Assembly: GCA_046331665.1 (NCBI GenBank)
Contig: JAXLQK010000014.1
Coordinates: 1-64,000, forward strand
Direction: 5' to 3'
Length of the DNA stretch: 64,000 nucleotides
Source: CAWBAT01 sp046331665
GTDB taxonomy: Bacteria; Acidobacteriota; Terriglobia; Versatilivoradales; Versatilivoraceae
This document shows, piece by piece, positions 9,528 to 18,244 of the stretch. The translations under genes and the position numbers were made by a program. How positions within the stretch are numbered: position 1 is the first letter of the stretch; each line of letters begins with the position of its first letter. The notes under the pieces are model-generated. The model did no database searches and had not been told where the DNA came from. It was given only the letters and a program-made list of their open reading frames with translations.

Positions 9528-10955
9528 TTATGAGAATAATCGTCGCAGCCGTTCCACCGTGCGCGCGCGGCCCAGAGCGGCCATCACTTCAAAGATTCCC
9601 GGGGCAACGGCTTTCCCCGTGAGAAGAACGCGCGCGGCATTAATCAACAATCCGGCTCTTACTTGCTTTTCTTCCGCCAAGCCTCTCAGACAGCTTTCGA
9701 GATCATTCAATTCAAAGCTGGCCAAAGCCTCCAGGCGGGACGCCAGTTCCGGCATGAGTTCTACCAGCGAAGGGTCCTTCAGAAATTTATCTCTGGCGGG
9801 TGTCTCGATTTCGAAGTCATCGCTTAAGAAGGGGCGGCCGTTGTGGACAAAATCAGACAGAACGCGGGAACGGGTCTTGAGAAGATCGATCAATTGAAGA
9901 AACCAAATCTTCCTGAGATTCTCGTAGTCTGAATTCCAAAGATTGGCCTTTTCGAGTTCATCTTTGACAAACGGGAAGATTTCTTCCGCGGAGCTTCCGC
10001 GCAAGGACTCTCCGTTCAGCCATCCCAGTTTTTCCAGGTTGAACACGGCGTTACTCTTATTAATTCCTTCCAGCGAAAATAGCCGGATGAGCTCCTCGGG
10101 TGTCATCAGTTCCTGGTCGGTCCCGGGCGACCAGCCCAATAGGGCCAGGAAGTTTCGAAACGCCGCCGGCAGATATCCCTGATCGCGATAGGCCGTAACG
10201 GAAGTAGCTCCATGTCGTTTGCTGAGCCGGCTTTTGTCCGGCCCCAGGATTAGCGGGACGTGGGCAAAAATCGGAAGCGTGCTGTTTAACGCCTGGTAAA
10301 GCAGAATTTGCTTGGGGGTATTGGAGATATGGTCCGCGCCGCGAATGACGTGCGTGATTCGCATGTCAATGTCATCTACCACAACGCTGAGATGGTAGGT
10401 GGGATTCCCGTCCGAGCGCAACAGGACAAAATCTTCGAGGCTTTCCATTGAATGCTCAATCAAACCGAACACTTGATCTTGGAAACTGACCTTCCCCTCC
10501 CCGGAAATCTTAAAGCGAACGACGCTCGCCAGCCCCTCTTTTTCCTTTTGGCGAATTTCCACTTCAGAAAGCGCCCGACAGGTTCCTTCGTACTTCCAAG
10601 GTTGCTTGGCTTTGGCGGCGGCCTCCCTCCTGGCCGTAAGCGATTCCACCGAGCAGAAACAGCGGTAGGCCAGCTTCCTTTCCAGCAACGATTGCGCTGC
10701 AGCGCGATAGAGGTCGAGGCGTTGAGATTGGTAATAAGGTCCCTCATCCCAGTCGAGTCCGAGCCAGCGCAAACCCGCAAGAATCCCTTCAACCATTTCT
10801 TGCGAGGATCGCTCAACATCCGTGTCCTCGATTCTCAAAAGAAACATTCCCCCCTCATGTTTTGCCCACAGCCAGTTGAAGAGGGCCGTCCTGGCGCCTC
10901 CGACGTGAAGATACCCGGTGGGTGAGGGTGCAAAGCGAACCCGAACATCAGACAA
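9528..10955 (-). CDS. gltX: Glutamyl-tRNA synthetase
   Basis: Class I aminoacyl-tRNA synthetase, about 475 residues. The HIGH-type motif lies in APSPTGYLHVGGARTALFNW, and the KMSKS-equivalent is DKSRLSKRHG. The frame is open to an ATG at 10973, but that ATG is followed directly by an AGGAG that sits eight bases before TTG at 10955; TTG gives MSDVRVRFAPSPTG, the usual start of the family, so I take TTG. It charges tRNA-Glu (and possibly tRNA-Gln, if this lineage uses the amidotransferase route). It follows a 360-base gap with no clear feature. Confidence 0.95.
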   Translation of the reverse strand: MSDVRVRFAPSPTGYLHVGGARTALFNWLWAKHEGGMFLLRIEDTDVERSSQEMVEGILAGLRWLGLDWDEGPYYQSQRLDLYRAAAQSLLERKLAYRCFCSVESLTARREAAAKAKQPWKYEGTCRALSEVEIRQKEKEGLASVVRFKISGEGKVSFQDQVFGLIEHSMESLEDFVLLRSDGNPTYHLSVVVDDIDMRITHVIRGADHISNTPKQILLYQALNSTLPIFAHVPLILGPDKSRLSKRHGATSVTAYRDQGYLPAAFRNFLALLGWSPGTDQELMTPEELIRLFSLEGINKSNAVFNLEKLGWLNGESLRGSSAEEIFPFVKDELEKANLWNSDYENLRKIWFLQLIDLLKTRSRVLSDFVHNGRPFLSDDFEIETPARDKFLKDPSLVELMPELASRLEALASFELNDLESCLRGLAEEKQVRAGLLINAARVLLTGKAVAPGIFEVMAALGRARTVERLRRLFS

Positions 10956-11313
10956 TGGAATTCTCCTGATCATGAAATCGCTGCCGGAAAAAGCTTGGAG
11001 AAAAAGAATGATCGATCGTAGGAATGGTCAAGTGAACTCGAGGAGAAGAGAGTAAGACAACTTCCAGGGAAAGACCCGTTCAGCCTCCAATGGCTTTCGG
11101 GCTCAGCTGAGAAAAATCAATCCGGAGCCCTCGGCATTGCCCACAAGTCTCGTTTCAAGGAGGTCCGGCCTATCCTCCTCTATTGCGTAGACCCCATGCC
11201 ATGACCCGACACCAGAAAGCCCCGATTCACTCCTTCCATTGCAGCGGCCTCTCCTTCAATGAGAAGCGTCTCGCCCGCTATTTGGACTGCCTTTTTGCTT
11301 CAGCGAATCCTGC
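10956..11313. other. Intergenic region without recognised features
   Basis: About 360 bases between tpx and gltX. It should contain the gltX promoter. I see no tRNA, no hairpin with a T run and no convincing open frame. Confidence 0.45.
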
Positions 11314-11844
11314 TCAAGCTTTGGCCTTTAGAACGCCTTGTGTGGCTGCCAAGGCGGCATCGTAATTGGGGTGCGATGAAATCTCTTTCACGTATTCGAC
11401 GTAGCGAATCTTATCCTGCCCGTCCACCACGAAAATTGCCCGGCTGTGCAGCCGCAATTCCTTGATCAGCGTTCCATAACTGAGACCAAACGCCCCGGCA
11501 TAATGATCCGACAAGGTCTGCAGGCGATCGATCCCGGCTGCGCCGCACCAGCGTTTCTGCGCGAAAGGGAGATCCATACTGAGGGTCAGAATGACGACTT
11601 GGTCCCCCAGGTTCGCGGCCTCCTGATTAAAGCGGCGGGTCTGCGCGTCACAGACCGGAGTATCGAGGGACGGGACGACGCTGAGCAATCGGACCTTGCC
11701 TGCGCTACTCGCCAGGGTCACCGGTTTCAGGTCATTAGAGAGCACCGAAAAAGCCGGCGCGGGGTCTCCCGCCTTCAATTCCGGGCCCAAGGCAGTCAAA
11801 GGGCTTCCCAAAAAGGTCACGGCTCCCTGTCTTTCTTGTGGCAT
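11314..11844 (-). CDS. tpx: Thiol peroxidase (atypical 2-Cys peroxiredoxin)
   Basis: Tpx of 176 residues. The peroxidatic cysteine is C65 in SLDTPVCDAQTRRF and the resolving one is C100 in KRWCGAAG, the spacing expected for Tpx. It reduces lipid and other hydroperoxides with thioredoxin. The frame is open upstream to 11940, but GGAGGAG just before the ATG at 11844 and the family start (AVTFLGSPLTALG) fix this start. It lies 97 bases after acs on the same strand. Confidence 0.95.
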   Translation of the reverse strand: MPQERQGAVTFLGSPLTALGPELKAGDPAPAFSVLSNDLKPVTLASSAGKVRLLSVVPSLDTPVCDAQTRRFNQEAANLGDQVVILTLSMDLPFAQKRWCGAAGIDRLQTLSDHYAGAFGLSYGTLIKELRLHSRAIFVVDGQDKIRYVEYVKEISSHPNYDAALAATQGVLKAKA

Positions 11845-11940
11845 AGGACTCTCCTCCATGGTTTTGTTAAATAGAAGATATCGCTTTTTCCGAAGCTCCG
11901 GGTTGGGGAACTGCTGTAAGGTTTTTGGGCCGGGCAGCAA

Positions 11941-13896
11941 TCAACTTTCTTCGTATTGGGCTTTGAGCTTGGCGACGATGGAAGGATCTGCCAAGGTCGT
12001 GGTGTCGCCCAAGGCTCTGCCCTCGGCTATGTCCCGCAGCAAGCGCCGCATGATTTTACCGCTCCGGGTTTTCGGGAGTTCGGAAGTAAAAAAGATGTTT
12101 TCCGGCCGGGCAATAGGACCGATTTTTTCCACTACGTGGAGCTTCAGATCTTTAATCTTTTCAGCTGTCGCGGGAACTCCTTCTTTTAACGTGACAAAGG
12201 CTGCAATGGCTTCCCCCTTGATCTCATCCCGTCTTCCAATCACAGCAGCCTCCGCCACTTCGTGATGATCCACCAGAGCGCTTTCCACTTCCATTGTACT
12301 GATGCGATGGCCAGCCACATTCATCACATCATCCACCCGACCCAACAGCCAATAGTAACCTTGCGCATCTCTCTTGCACCCGTCTCCCGCGAAGTAGAAG
12401 CGGTTGTTAAACCGGCTCCAATAGGTCTCGGCATAACGGCCAGGATCTCCGTAAATGGTGCGCGCCATCGCAGGCCACGGAGACTTCAAAACCAGGTACC
12501 CCCCGCCGCCCAGGGGCACCGATTCGCCGGTTTCATCAACTACATCGGCCCGGATTCCGGGGAGCGGAAAGGTAGCCGAACCGGGCTTGGTCGTGGTCAT
12601 GGCTGGCAAGGGCGAGATCATGATCATTCCGGTTTCGGTCTGCCACCAGGTGTCCACGATGGGACATCGCGATTTTCCAATGACCTCGTGATACCACATC
12701 CAGGCTTCAGGATTGATGGGCTCTCCCACCGTCCCCAGCAATCTCAGAGACGACAAATCATGGGCATTGGGAAACTTCTCTCCCCACTTCATAAAAGCAC
12801 GAATGGCCGTTGGCGCCGTGTACAGAATGGACACTCCGTATTTCTCAATCATGCTCCACCAGCGGTCCTTGTCCGGCCAGTCAGGAGAACCTTCATACAT
12901 GAGGCAGGTTGTTCCATTGGCCAGTGGTCCATAGACAATGTAACTGTGTCCAGTCACCCAACCGATGTCAGCAGTGCACCAATAGACATCCTCTTCCTTG
13001 ATGTCAAACACCCAACGATGCGTCGTTGAAGTGCCAACCAGGTAACCGGCCGTGGTATGCAGTATCCCTTTGGGCTTCGCCGTGGTCCCGGACGTGTAAA
13101 GGATAAAGAGGGGTGCTTCTGCATCCATTGGCTCCGGCTCGCAATAATTGGAGGCATCGGCCATCAGGCGATGCCACCAGTGATCCCGGCCCTCCTGAAC
13201 ATGGATGGCTGCCGCATCTCCAATTCGCTTCAAGAGAATCACATTTTCAACGCAGGGGCATTCCGCAATGGCGGCATCCACATTTCGCTTCAAAGGAACA
13301 ATCTGCCCCCTGCGGTAACTTCCGTCCGCAGTAATCACCAGCTTCGATTGGGCATCGTTGATCCGATCCCGCAACGACTCGGCGCTGAACCCTCCAAAGA
13401 CGACACTGTGCGGCGCCCCAATCCGAGCGCAGGCCAGCAGGGCAATGGGCAACTCCGGGACCATCGGCATATACACCGTGACCCGATCTCCTTTTTGAAT
13501 CCCCAGGTTTTTCAGAACATTCGCAAACTTGTTCACCTCACGGTAGAGGTCCCCGTACGTCAGTACCCGTTCCTCTCCGGTCTCCCCTTCCCAGATCAAA
13601 GCGGCCTTATTGCGGCGCCATGATTTGGCATGCCGATCCACACAATTGACCGAAACATTTAGCTTGCCGCCAACAAACCATTTCGCGAAAGGCGGATTCC
13701 ACTCCAGGACAGACTCCCAGGGCTGGATCCATTCCAACTGTTTGGCCGCGTCGGCCCAAAAACTTTCCGGATCATGCTCAGCCTTGGCATAAATCTCGGG
13801 GTCGATCAACTGAGCGGATTGGCGAAAGCCCTGGGAGGCAGGAAAAACCCGTTCTTCATCCAGGAGCGCTTCGATCGGCTGATGAGGCGAAGTCAT
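11941..13896 (-). CDS. acs: Acetyl-coenzyme A synthetase
   Basis: AMP-forming acetate:CoA ligase of 651 residues, the normal length. The ATP motif is LFILYTSGTTAKPKGILHT; WWQTETG and the hinge region with FYFAGDGCKRD follow. The C-terminal KTRSGKIMRR carries the lysine that is acetylated in Acs of other bacteria. It allows growth on acetate and recycling of acetate to acetyl-CoA. It starts 20 bases after xylA, so they are likely co-transcribed. Confidence 0.97.
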   Translation of the reverse strand: MTSPHQPIEALLDEERVFPASQGFRQSAQLIDPEIYAKAEHDPESFWADAAKQLEWIQPWESVLEWNPPFAKWFVGGKLNVSVNCVDRHAKSWRRNKAALIWEGETGEERVLTYGDLYREVNKFANVLKNLGIQKGDRVTVYMPMVPELPIALLACARIGAPHSVVFGGFSAESLRDRINDAQSKLVITADGSYRRGQIVPLKRNVDAAIAECPCVENVILLKRIGDAAAIHVQEGRDHWWHRLMADASNYCEPEPMDAEAPLFILYTSGTTAKPKGILHTTAGYLVGTSTTHRWVFDIKEEDVYWCTADIGWVTGHSYIVYGPLANGTTCLMYEGSPDWPDKDRWWSMIEKYGVSILYTAPTAIRAFMKWGEKFPNAHDLSSLRLLGTVGEPINPEAWMWYHEVIGKSRCPIVDTWWQTETGMIMISPLPAMTTTKPGSATFPLPGIRADVVDETGESVPLGGGGYLVLKSPWPAMARTIYGDPGRYAETYWSRFNNRFYFAGDGCKRDAQGYYWLLGRVDDVMNVAGHRISTMEVESALVDHHEVAEAAVIGRRDEIKGEAIAAFVTLKEGVPATAEKIKDLKLHVVEKIGPIARPENIFFTSELPKTRSGKIMRRLLRDIAEGRALGDTTTLADPSIVAKLKAQYEES

Positions 13897-13915
13897 CGCG
13901 GGAACCTCGGAGAAC

Positions 13916-15229
13916 TCAAATGTATTCGTTTAAGATGTTTTCCAGCATTTCCACCCGACCGGAAGGATTGGCCCGCAGGGTCCCCTTTTCCGTAACATAG
14001 TGGTGCAATTGATTGAAATCTTTTTTCCGGCCTTCGATTTCCGCTCCAATCCCGGCGTCCCAACTTTCATATCGTTCGCGGACAAATTTTTCGAGAATCC
14101 CGTCCTGACGTATTCGCGCGGCGATTTTCAGGCCGCGGGCAAACGCATCCATGCCGCCAATATGCGCATGAAACAAGTCAATGGGTTCAAAGCTCTCCCG
14201 TGCCACTTTGGCGTCAAAATTAAGCCCTCCGCTCTTGAAACCGCCCGCCTTCAAAAGGGTGAGCATCGCAAAGGTGGTATCGTAAAGGTCGGTCGGAAAC
14301 TGATCCGTGTCCCATCCCAAGAACGAATCGCCGCGATTGGCATCGATGGAGCCGAGCATCCCGAGATTAGCCGCGTATTCCAACTCATGCTGGAAGCTAT
14401 GCCCTGCCAGGGTCGCGTGATTCGCTTCGATATTCAGTTTGAAATGACTGACCAGTTGATAATGTTGCAGAAAGGCATAACAAGCCGCCGCATCTGAGTC
14501 ATACTGGTGTTTCGTAGGTTCTTTGGGCTTCGGTTCAATAAGAAATTGGCCTGTGAATCCAATTTGCTTCTTATAATCGACAGCCATTTGAAGGAACAGG
14601 CCAAGATGATCCAATTCCCGCTTCATGTCGGTATTTAACAGGGTCTTATAGCCTTCGCGACCGCCCCAAAAGACATAGCCCGATCCGTTCAGCTCCTTGG
14701 TCACTTCCATCGCCTTGGAAACTTGCGCGGCAGCGTGGGCAAAGACGTCGGCATTGCAGCTGGTGGCCGCCCCGTGAAGATATCGGGGATGCGAAAACAA
14801 GTTGGCAGTTCCCCAGAGCAGCTTGATGCCCGTGCGCTGCTGCTCCTCTTTCATGACTGACACGACCGTCTCCAGATTCCTGTTGGTTTGAGCCAGTGAA
14901 TCCCCTTCAGGCGACACATCCCGGTCATGAAAGCAATAGAAAGGCACGCCCAGCTTTTCCATGAACTCAAACGCGACCCGCACGCGGTTCTGGGCGTTCT
15001 CTACTGAATTTGAACCATCGTCCCACGGCATCAAACGGGTGGGAGCTCCGAAGGGATCGGAATTTCCGTTACGAAAGCTATGCCAGTAGGCGACCGAGAA
15101 CCGGAGGTGCTCCGCCATTGTCTTACCTTCAACCGTTTCATTGGCCTGGTAGTGCTTGAACGAAAGGGGGTTTTTCGATTGAGGTCCTTCATAGACAATG
15201 GACTTCACCTCGGGAAAAGCCTTATTCAT
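13916..15229 (-). CDS. xylA: Xylose isomerase
   Basis: Aldose-ketose isomerase of 437 residues, group II length. The catalytic His region is FYCFHDRDVSPEG, and the metal-binding Glu and Lys are in FLIEPKPKEPTKHQYD. Converts D-xylose to D-xylulose with divalent metal; many also isomerise glucose. Curiously it sits 28 bases after a sulfur-transfer gene and 20 bases before acs, with no xylulokinase or xylose regulator in the window. The operon partners do not explain a xylose pathway. Confidence 0.96.
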   Translation of the reverse strand: MNKAFPEVKSIVYEGPQSKNPLSFKHYQANETVEGKTMAEHLRFSVAYWHSFRNGNSDPFGAPTRLMPWDDGSNSVENAQNRVRVAFEFMEKLGVPFYCFHDRDVSPEGDSLAQTNRNLETVVSVMKEEQQRTGIKLLWGTANLFSHPRYLHGAATSCNADVFAHAAAQVSKAMEVTKELNGSGYVFWGGREGYKTLLNTDMKRELDHLGLFLQMAVDYKKQIGFTGQFLIEPKPKEPTKHQYDSDAAACYAFLQHYQLVSHFKLNIEANHATLAGHSFQHELEYAANLGMLGSIDANRGDSFLGWDTDQFPTDLYDTTFAMLTLLKAGGFKSGGLNFDAKVARESFEPIDLFHAHIGGMDAFARGLKIAARIRQDGILEKFVRERYESWDAGIGAEIEGRKKDFNQLHHYVTEKGTLRANPSGRVEMLENILNEYI

Positions 15230-15256
15230 GAAAAAGTCTCCTTGAGCGATTTCGAG

Positions 15257-16711
15257 CTAATAACGTGGCATGGAGGGATCCACTTTCTCCGCCCAACGGG
15301 AAATCCCCCCAACCATGTTCTTTACATTCTTAAAGCCGTGCTTGCGGAGTTGAGCGGCGGCTTTGGCACTGCGCCCCCCCATTTTGCAATGCACCACAAT
15401 TTCCGCGTTTCGGTCCAACTCGTCCAGCCGGGCGTTAATCTGACCCAGCGGAATCAATATCGAATTGGGGATACGGCAAATTTGAAACTCATTCGGTTCC
15501 CGCACATCCAGAATCACGGGCGACTCGCCGCGATCCAGCCGGGCTTTTAACTCTTCCGGCGTAATTTCCACCGAACTGTCAGCCCCGGCCACAGCCGCCG
15601 GCGGCGGCGTGATGCCGCAGAACTGATCATAATCAATGAGCGCTTTGATCGTCGGATTCTCTCCGCAGAGCGGGCATTTCGGGTTTTTCCGCAGTTTCAC
15701 CTCGCGGAATTTCAGTTCCAAGGCGTCGTACAGAATCAACCGCCCCACCAGGGTCCTGCCTTTTCCCAGGATGAGTTTTACAGCTTCTGTCGCCTGAATC
15801 AGACCGATCGTCCCGGGCAGGATTCCCAAGACTCCGCCTTCAGCGCAGCTGGGCACCAAACCCGGAGGAGGCGGCTCTGGATACAAGCACCGATAGCAGG
15901 GTCCTTCCTTGGCATAAAAGACGGAAGCCTGTCCCTCAAACCGAAAGATGCTTCCATACACGTTCGGCTTTCCTAGAAGCACGCAGGCATCATTGACCAG
16001 GTAACGGGTCTGGAAATTGTCGGTCCCATCGATGACGATGTCGTAGGGCCGAATGATGTCCATGGCGTTATCCGACTTGAGCATGGTTTCATAAGTATCC
16101 ACCTGGATGAAGGGGTTAATTCCCAGGATTTTCTCTTTGGCCGACAGCAGCTTGGGCCGGCCAACATCGCGCGTACTGTGGATCACCTGACGCTGCAGAT
16201 TGCTGAAATCCACGACGTCGAAATCGACGAGGCCGATTCTCCCGATTCCGGCCGCCGCCAGGTAGAGTCCGAGAGGCGCACCCAAGCCGCCGGTGCCAAC
16301 CAGCAGAATCTTGGCCGCCTTGAGTTTCTTTTGCCCGTCCATTCCAACCTCAGGCATGATGAGATGACGGCTGTAGCGCTGGATCTCTTCAGGACTCAGC
16401 TCGGTTCGGCCCACGCTCTCCTCAATGGCCGAGAGCCCTCCGCCGGCAATCGAAGGAACGATACTCACCGTATCCCCATCCTTTAAGGCTGTCTTCTCTT
16501 CCTGCAAATAACGCACGTCTTCTTCATTAACATAGACGTTGACGAAATTTCTCAATTTGCCATCATCGGCCAGCAAGTGCTTCTTGAGTTCCGGGTATTT
16601 CTTCACCAGGTCGGTGATCACTTCGGCAACCGTCCCTCCGGACAACTGCACTTCATCCAAGTCCCCGACCAAATATCGAAGGGCCGACGGCAACAGAACT
16701 TTCAACCCCAT
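15257..16711 (-). CDS. Fusion of CysO-like sulfur carrier, MoeB/MoeZ-type E1 enzyme and rhodanese
   Basis: A 484-residue three-part protein. Residues 1-92 are a ubiquitin-like sulfur carrier close to mycobacterial CysO (NVYVNEEDVR, VPSIAGGG), with its Gly-Gly at 90-92 internal rather than terminal. Residues about 107-350 are an adenylating E1 domain: GTGGLGAP (139-146), DGTDNF (228-233), zinc pairs CYRC (272/275) and CPLC (346/349), likely active Cys 289. Residues about 382-484 are a rhodanese with C442 in HCKMGGRS. AAGGAG precedes the ATG at 16711. It follows the Mec-type protease by 91 bases. Expected role: charge the carrier as thiocarboxylate for CysM. The linkage implies cleavage after the glycines, perhaps by that protease. 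Confidence 0.93.
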   Translation of the reverse strand: MGLKVLLPSALRYLVGDLDEVQLSGGTVAEVITDLVKKYPELKKHLLADDGKLRNFVNVYVNEEDVRYLQEEKTALKDGDTVSIVPSIAGGGLSAIEESVGRTELSPEEIQRYSRHLIMPEVGMDGQKKLKAAKILLVGTGGLGAPLGLYLAAAGIGRIGLVDFDVVDFSNLQRQVIHSTRDVGRPKLLSAKEKILGINPFIQVDTYETMLKSDNAMDIIRPYDIVIDGTDNFQTRYLVNDACVLLGKPNVYGSIFRFEGQASVFYAKEGPCYRCLYPEPPPPGLVPSCAEGGVLGILPGTIGLIQATEAVKLILGKGRTLVGRLILYDALELKFREVKLRKNPKCPLCGENPTIKALIDYDQFCGITPPPAAVAGADSSVEITPEELKARLDRGESPVILDVREPNEFQICRIPNSILIPLGQINARLDELDRNAEIVVHCKMGGRSAKAAAQLRKHGFKNVKNMVGGISRWAEKVDPSMPRY

Positions 16712-16802
16712 GTGATTCTCCTTCATTAAGAATTAATGAACTGATTCAAACCAGTTCCATCCAACTGTCCAGAGGATTCTCCCTGCTAATCCCTGGGGCG
16801 GC

Positions 16803-17240
16803 TCATTCTACAGTAAACTCCTCCGGCGCGAAGCGCGTCCGGTCATCCTGCATTCTCCAACACGTTAACTCCAGCGCCTGTCGGTCCTTTACGGAAACAA
16901 TAACATAGGAGTAAAAGGGCCAGGCGTGTTCCAGATCAAAGGCAGAGGGCCTCGCTTCCGCGTTGGGGTGAGAATGATAAAATCCCAGCACTTCCAACTT
17001 GCGGCTGCGGGCATAGCGCTCGGCCTCGTGGACGGCAGACGGCGGAATCAGAAAGCGGTTGTATTTGGCGGCTTCTTCTCGCGCATTGTTCACCGAATAG
17101 GTTTCCCGGATCAGCTTGACGCCCTCCACCATCTCTCCCAGCAGCAATCCACAACACTCTTGAGGGTAGGAATTCTCTCCTTCCTTTCTGATTTGCTCGA
17201 TTTGGCTACGGGTCAACCTAATTTGCACGCGGTCGCTCAC
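16803..17240 (-). CDS. mec: JAMM/MPN metallopeptidase, Mec-type (CysO-cysteine peptidase)
   Basis: A 145-residue zinc peptidase with the full JAMM set: E28 (QECCGLLLGE), H89 and H91 in YHSHP, S99 and D102 (HxH-x7-SxxD). In Mycobacterium the homologue Mec releases cysteine from the CysO-cysteine adduct made by CysM. Here it lies between cysM and the CysO-like fusion, and its GTG start at 17240 lies inside the 3' end of cysM (23-base overlap), so translation is probably coupled. It may also cut the carrier from the fused E1, which is inference. Confidence 0.92.
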   Translation of the reverse strand: MSDRVQIRLTRSQIEQIRKEGENSYPQECCGLLLGEMVEGVKLIRETYSVNNAREEAAKYNRFLIPPSAVHEAERYARSRKLEVLGFYHSHPNAEARPSAFDLEHAWPFYSYVIVSVKDRQALELTCWRMQDDRTRFAPEEFTVE

Positions 17241-18165
17241 CCCAGAACCGTTCGTTCAAATACTTCATGCCTCCATCGCAGAGAATGGTGATTACCACAC
17301 CGGATTGCAACGTCTTGGCCACTTGCAATGCCGCCGCCACATTGCCGCCGGCGGAAATGCCTACCAAAAGACCTTCTTCGCGTGCCAGCCGGCGCACCAT
17401 TTCCTGAGCTTCGTCCGTGGAAACCTCCACCGTTGAATCAGCAAGTTGAGGATCAAAAATAGCAGGAACCAGCGAACTCGCCATGTGCTTCATCCCTTCG
17501 AGCCCATGCATCGGGGAATCCGGCTGCATCGCGATGGAAGTGATTTTCGGATTTAGTTCTTTGAGGCGCCTGTGACAGCCCGTAAACGTCCCACTGGTGC
17601 CCATGCCCGCGACAAAATGAGTGATCTGCCCTCCTGTCTGCTCAAAGATCTCCAAACCGGTGGAATTGTAATGAGCCTGCCAATTGGCGGGGTTGGAATA
17701 TTGGTCGGGATAGAAGTAAGCCTCTGGACTTTCTTGATAGAGCTTTCGCGCCATACGGATCGCTCCGTCCGAACCCTCCCGGGGACTGGTTAAGACCAGC
17801 TGAGCTCCGTAAGCTTCCAGGATGCGGCGCCGCTCAAAGGAGATATTTTCAGGCATCGCCAGAACTACTTTCAACCCGAGAATTGCTCCGATCATGGCGT
17901 AGGCGATTCCCGTATTCCCCGAGGTCGCATCCAGCAGAACTTTACCCGGCGTCAGGTCTCCCGAAGCCATCCCTTGTTGAATCATATGGAGCGCCGGCCG
18001 ATCTTTGACCGATCCACCAGGGTTGAAGTATTCCGCCTTGGCCAACAACTTTACGCCGGGGCACTCCTGGCTGATTTTCGCGAGGTAAACAAGGGGTGTC
18101 CCTCCCACCCGAAAAAGCAAGTCCGTTCGGTCGAAATTTTTAATTTCCAGTTCTCCAGTCAACAA
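17218..18165 (-). CDS. cysM: Cysteine synthase CysM (CysO-thiocarboxylate-dependent type)
   Basis: PLP enzyme of 315 residues. The Schiff-base lysine is in NPGGSVKDRPALHM, the substrate loop is DATSGNTGIAYAM, and the phosphate loop is GTSGTFTG. The C-terminus (ILCDGGMKYLNERFWG) also resembles CysM. It uses O-phosphoserine or O-acetylserine with a protein thiocarboxylate or sulfide. The adjacent Mec-type and CysO-type genes favour the carrier-dependent route. The start is a TTG near 18165 without a strong ribosome site; no ATG upstream of the catalytic core fits, so the first few residues are uncertain. Confidence 0.93.
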   Translation of the reverse strand: MLTGELEIKNFDRTDLLFRVGGTPLVYLAKISQECPGVKLLAKAEYFNPGGSVKDRPALHMIQQGMASGDLTPGKVLLDATSGNTGIAYAMIGAILGLKVVLAMPENISFERRRILEAYGAQLVLTSPREGSDGAIRMARKLYQESPEAYFYPDQYSNPANWQAHYNSTGLEIFEQTGGQITHFVAGMGTSGTFTGCHRRLKELNPKITSIAMQPDSPMHGLEGMKHMASSLVPAIFDPQLADSTVEVSTDEAQEMVRRLAREEGLLVGISAGGNVAAALQVAKTLQSGVVITILCDGGMKYLNERFWGERPRAN

Positions 18166-18244
18166 AAGTTCACGCCTTAACGGGAATCGACTTCGCGCAA
18201 AATCAACTGTTTAGACTAACATGAATTTCGATCGTGTCCAAACC

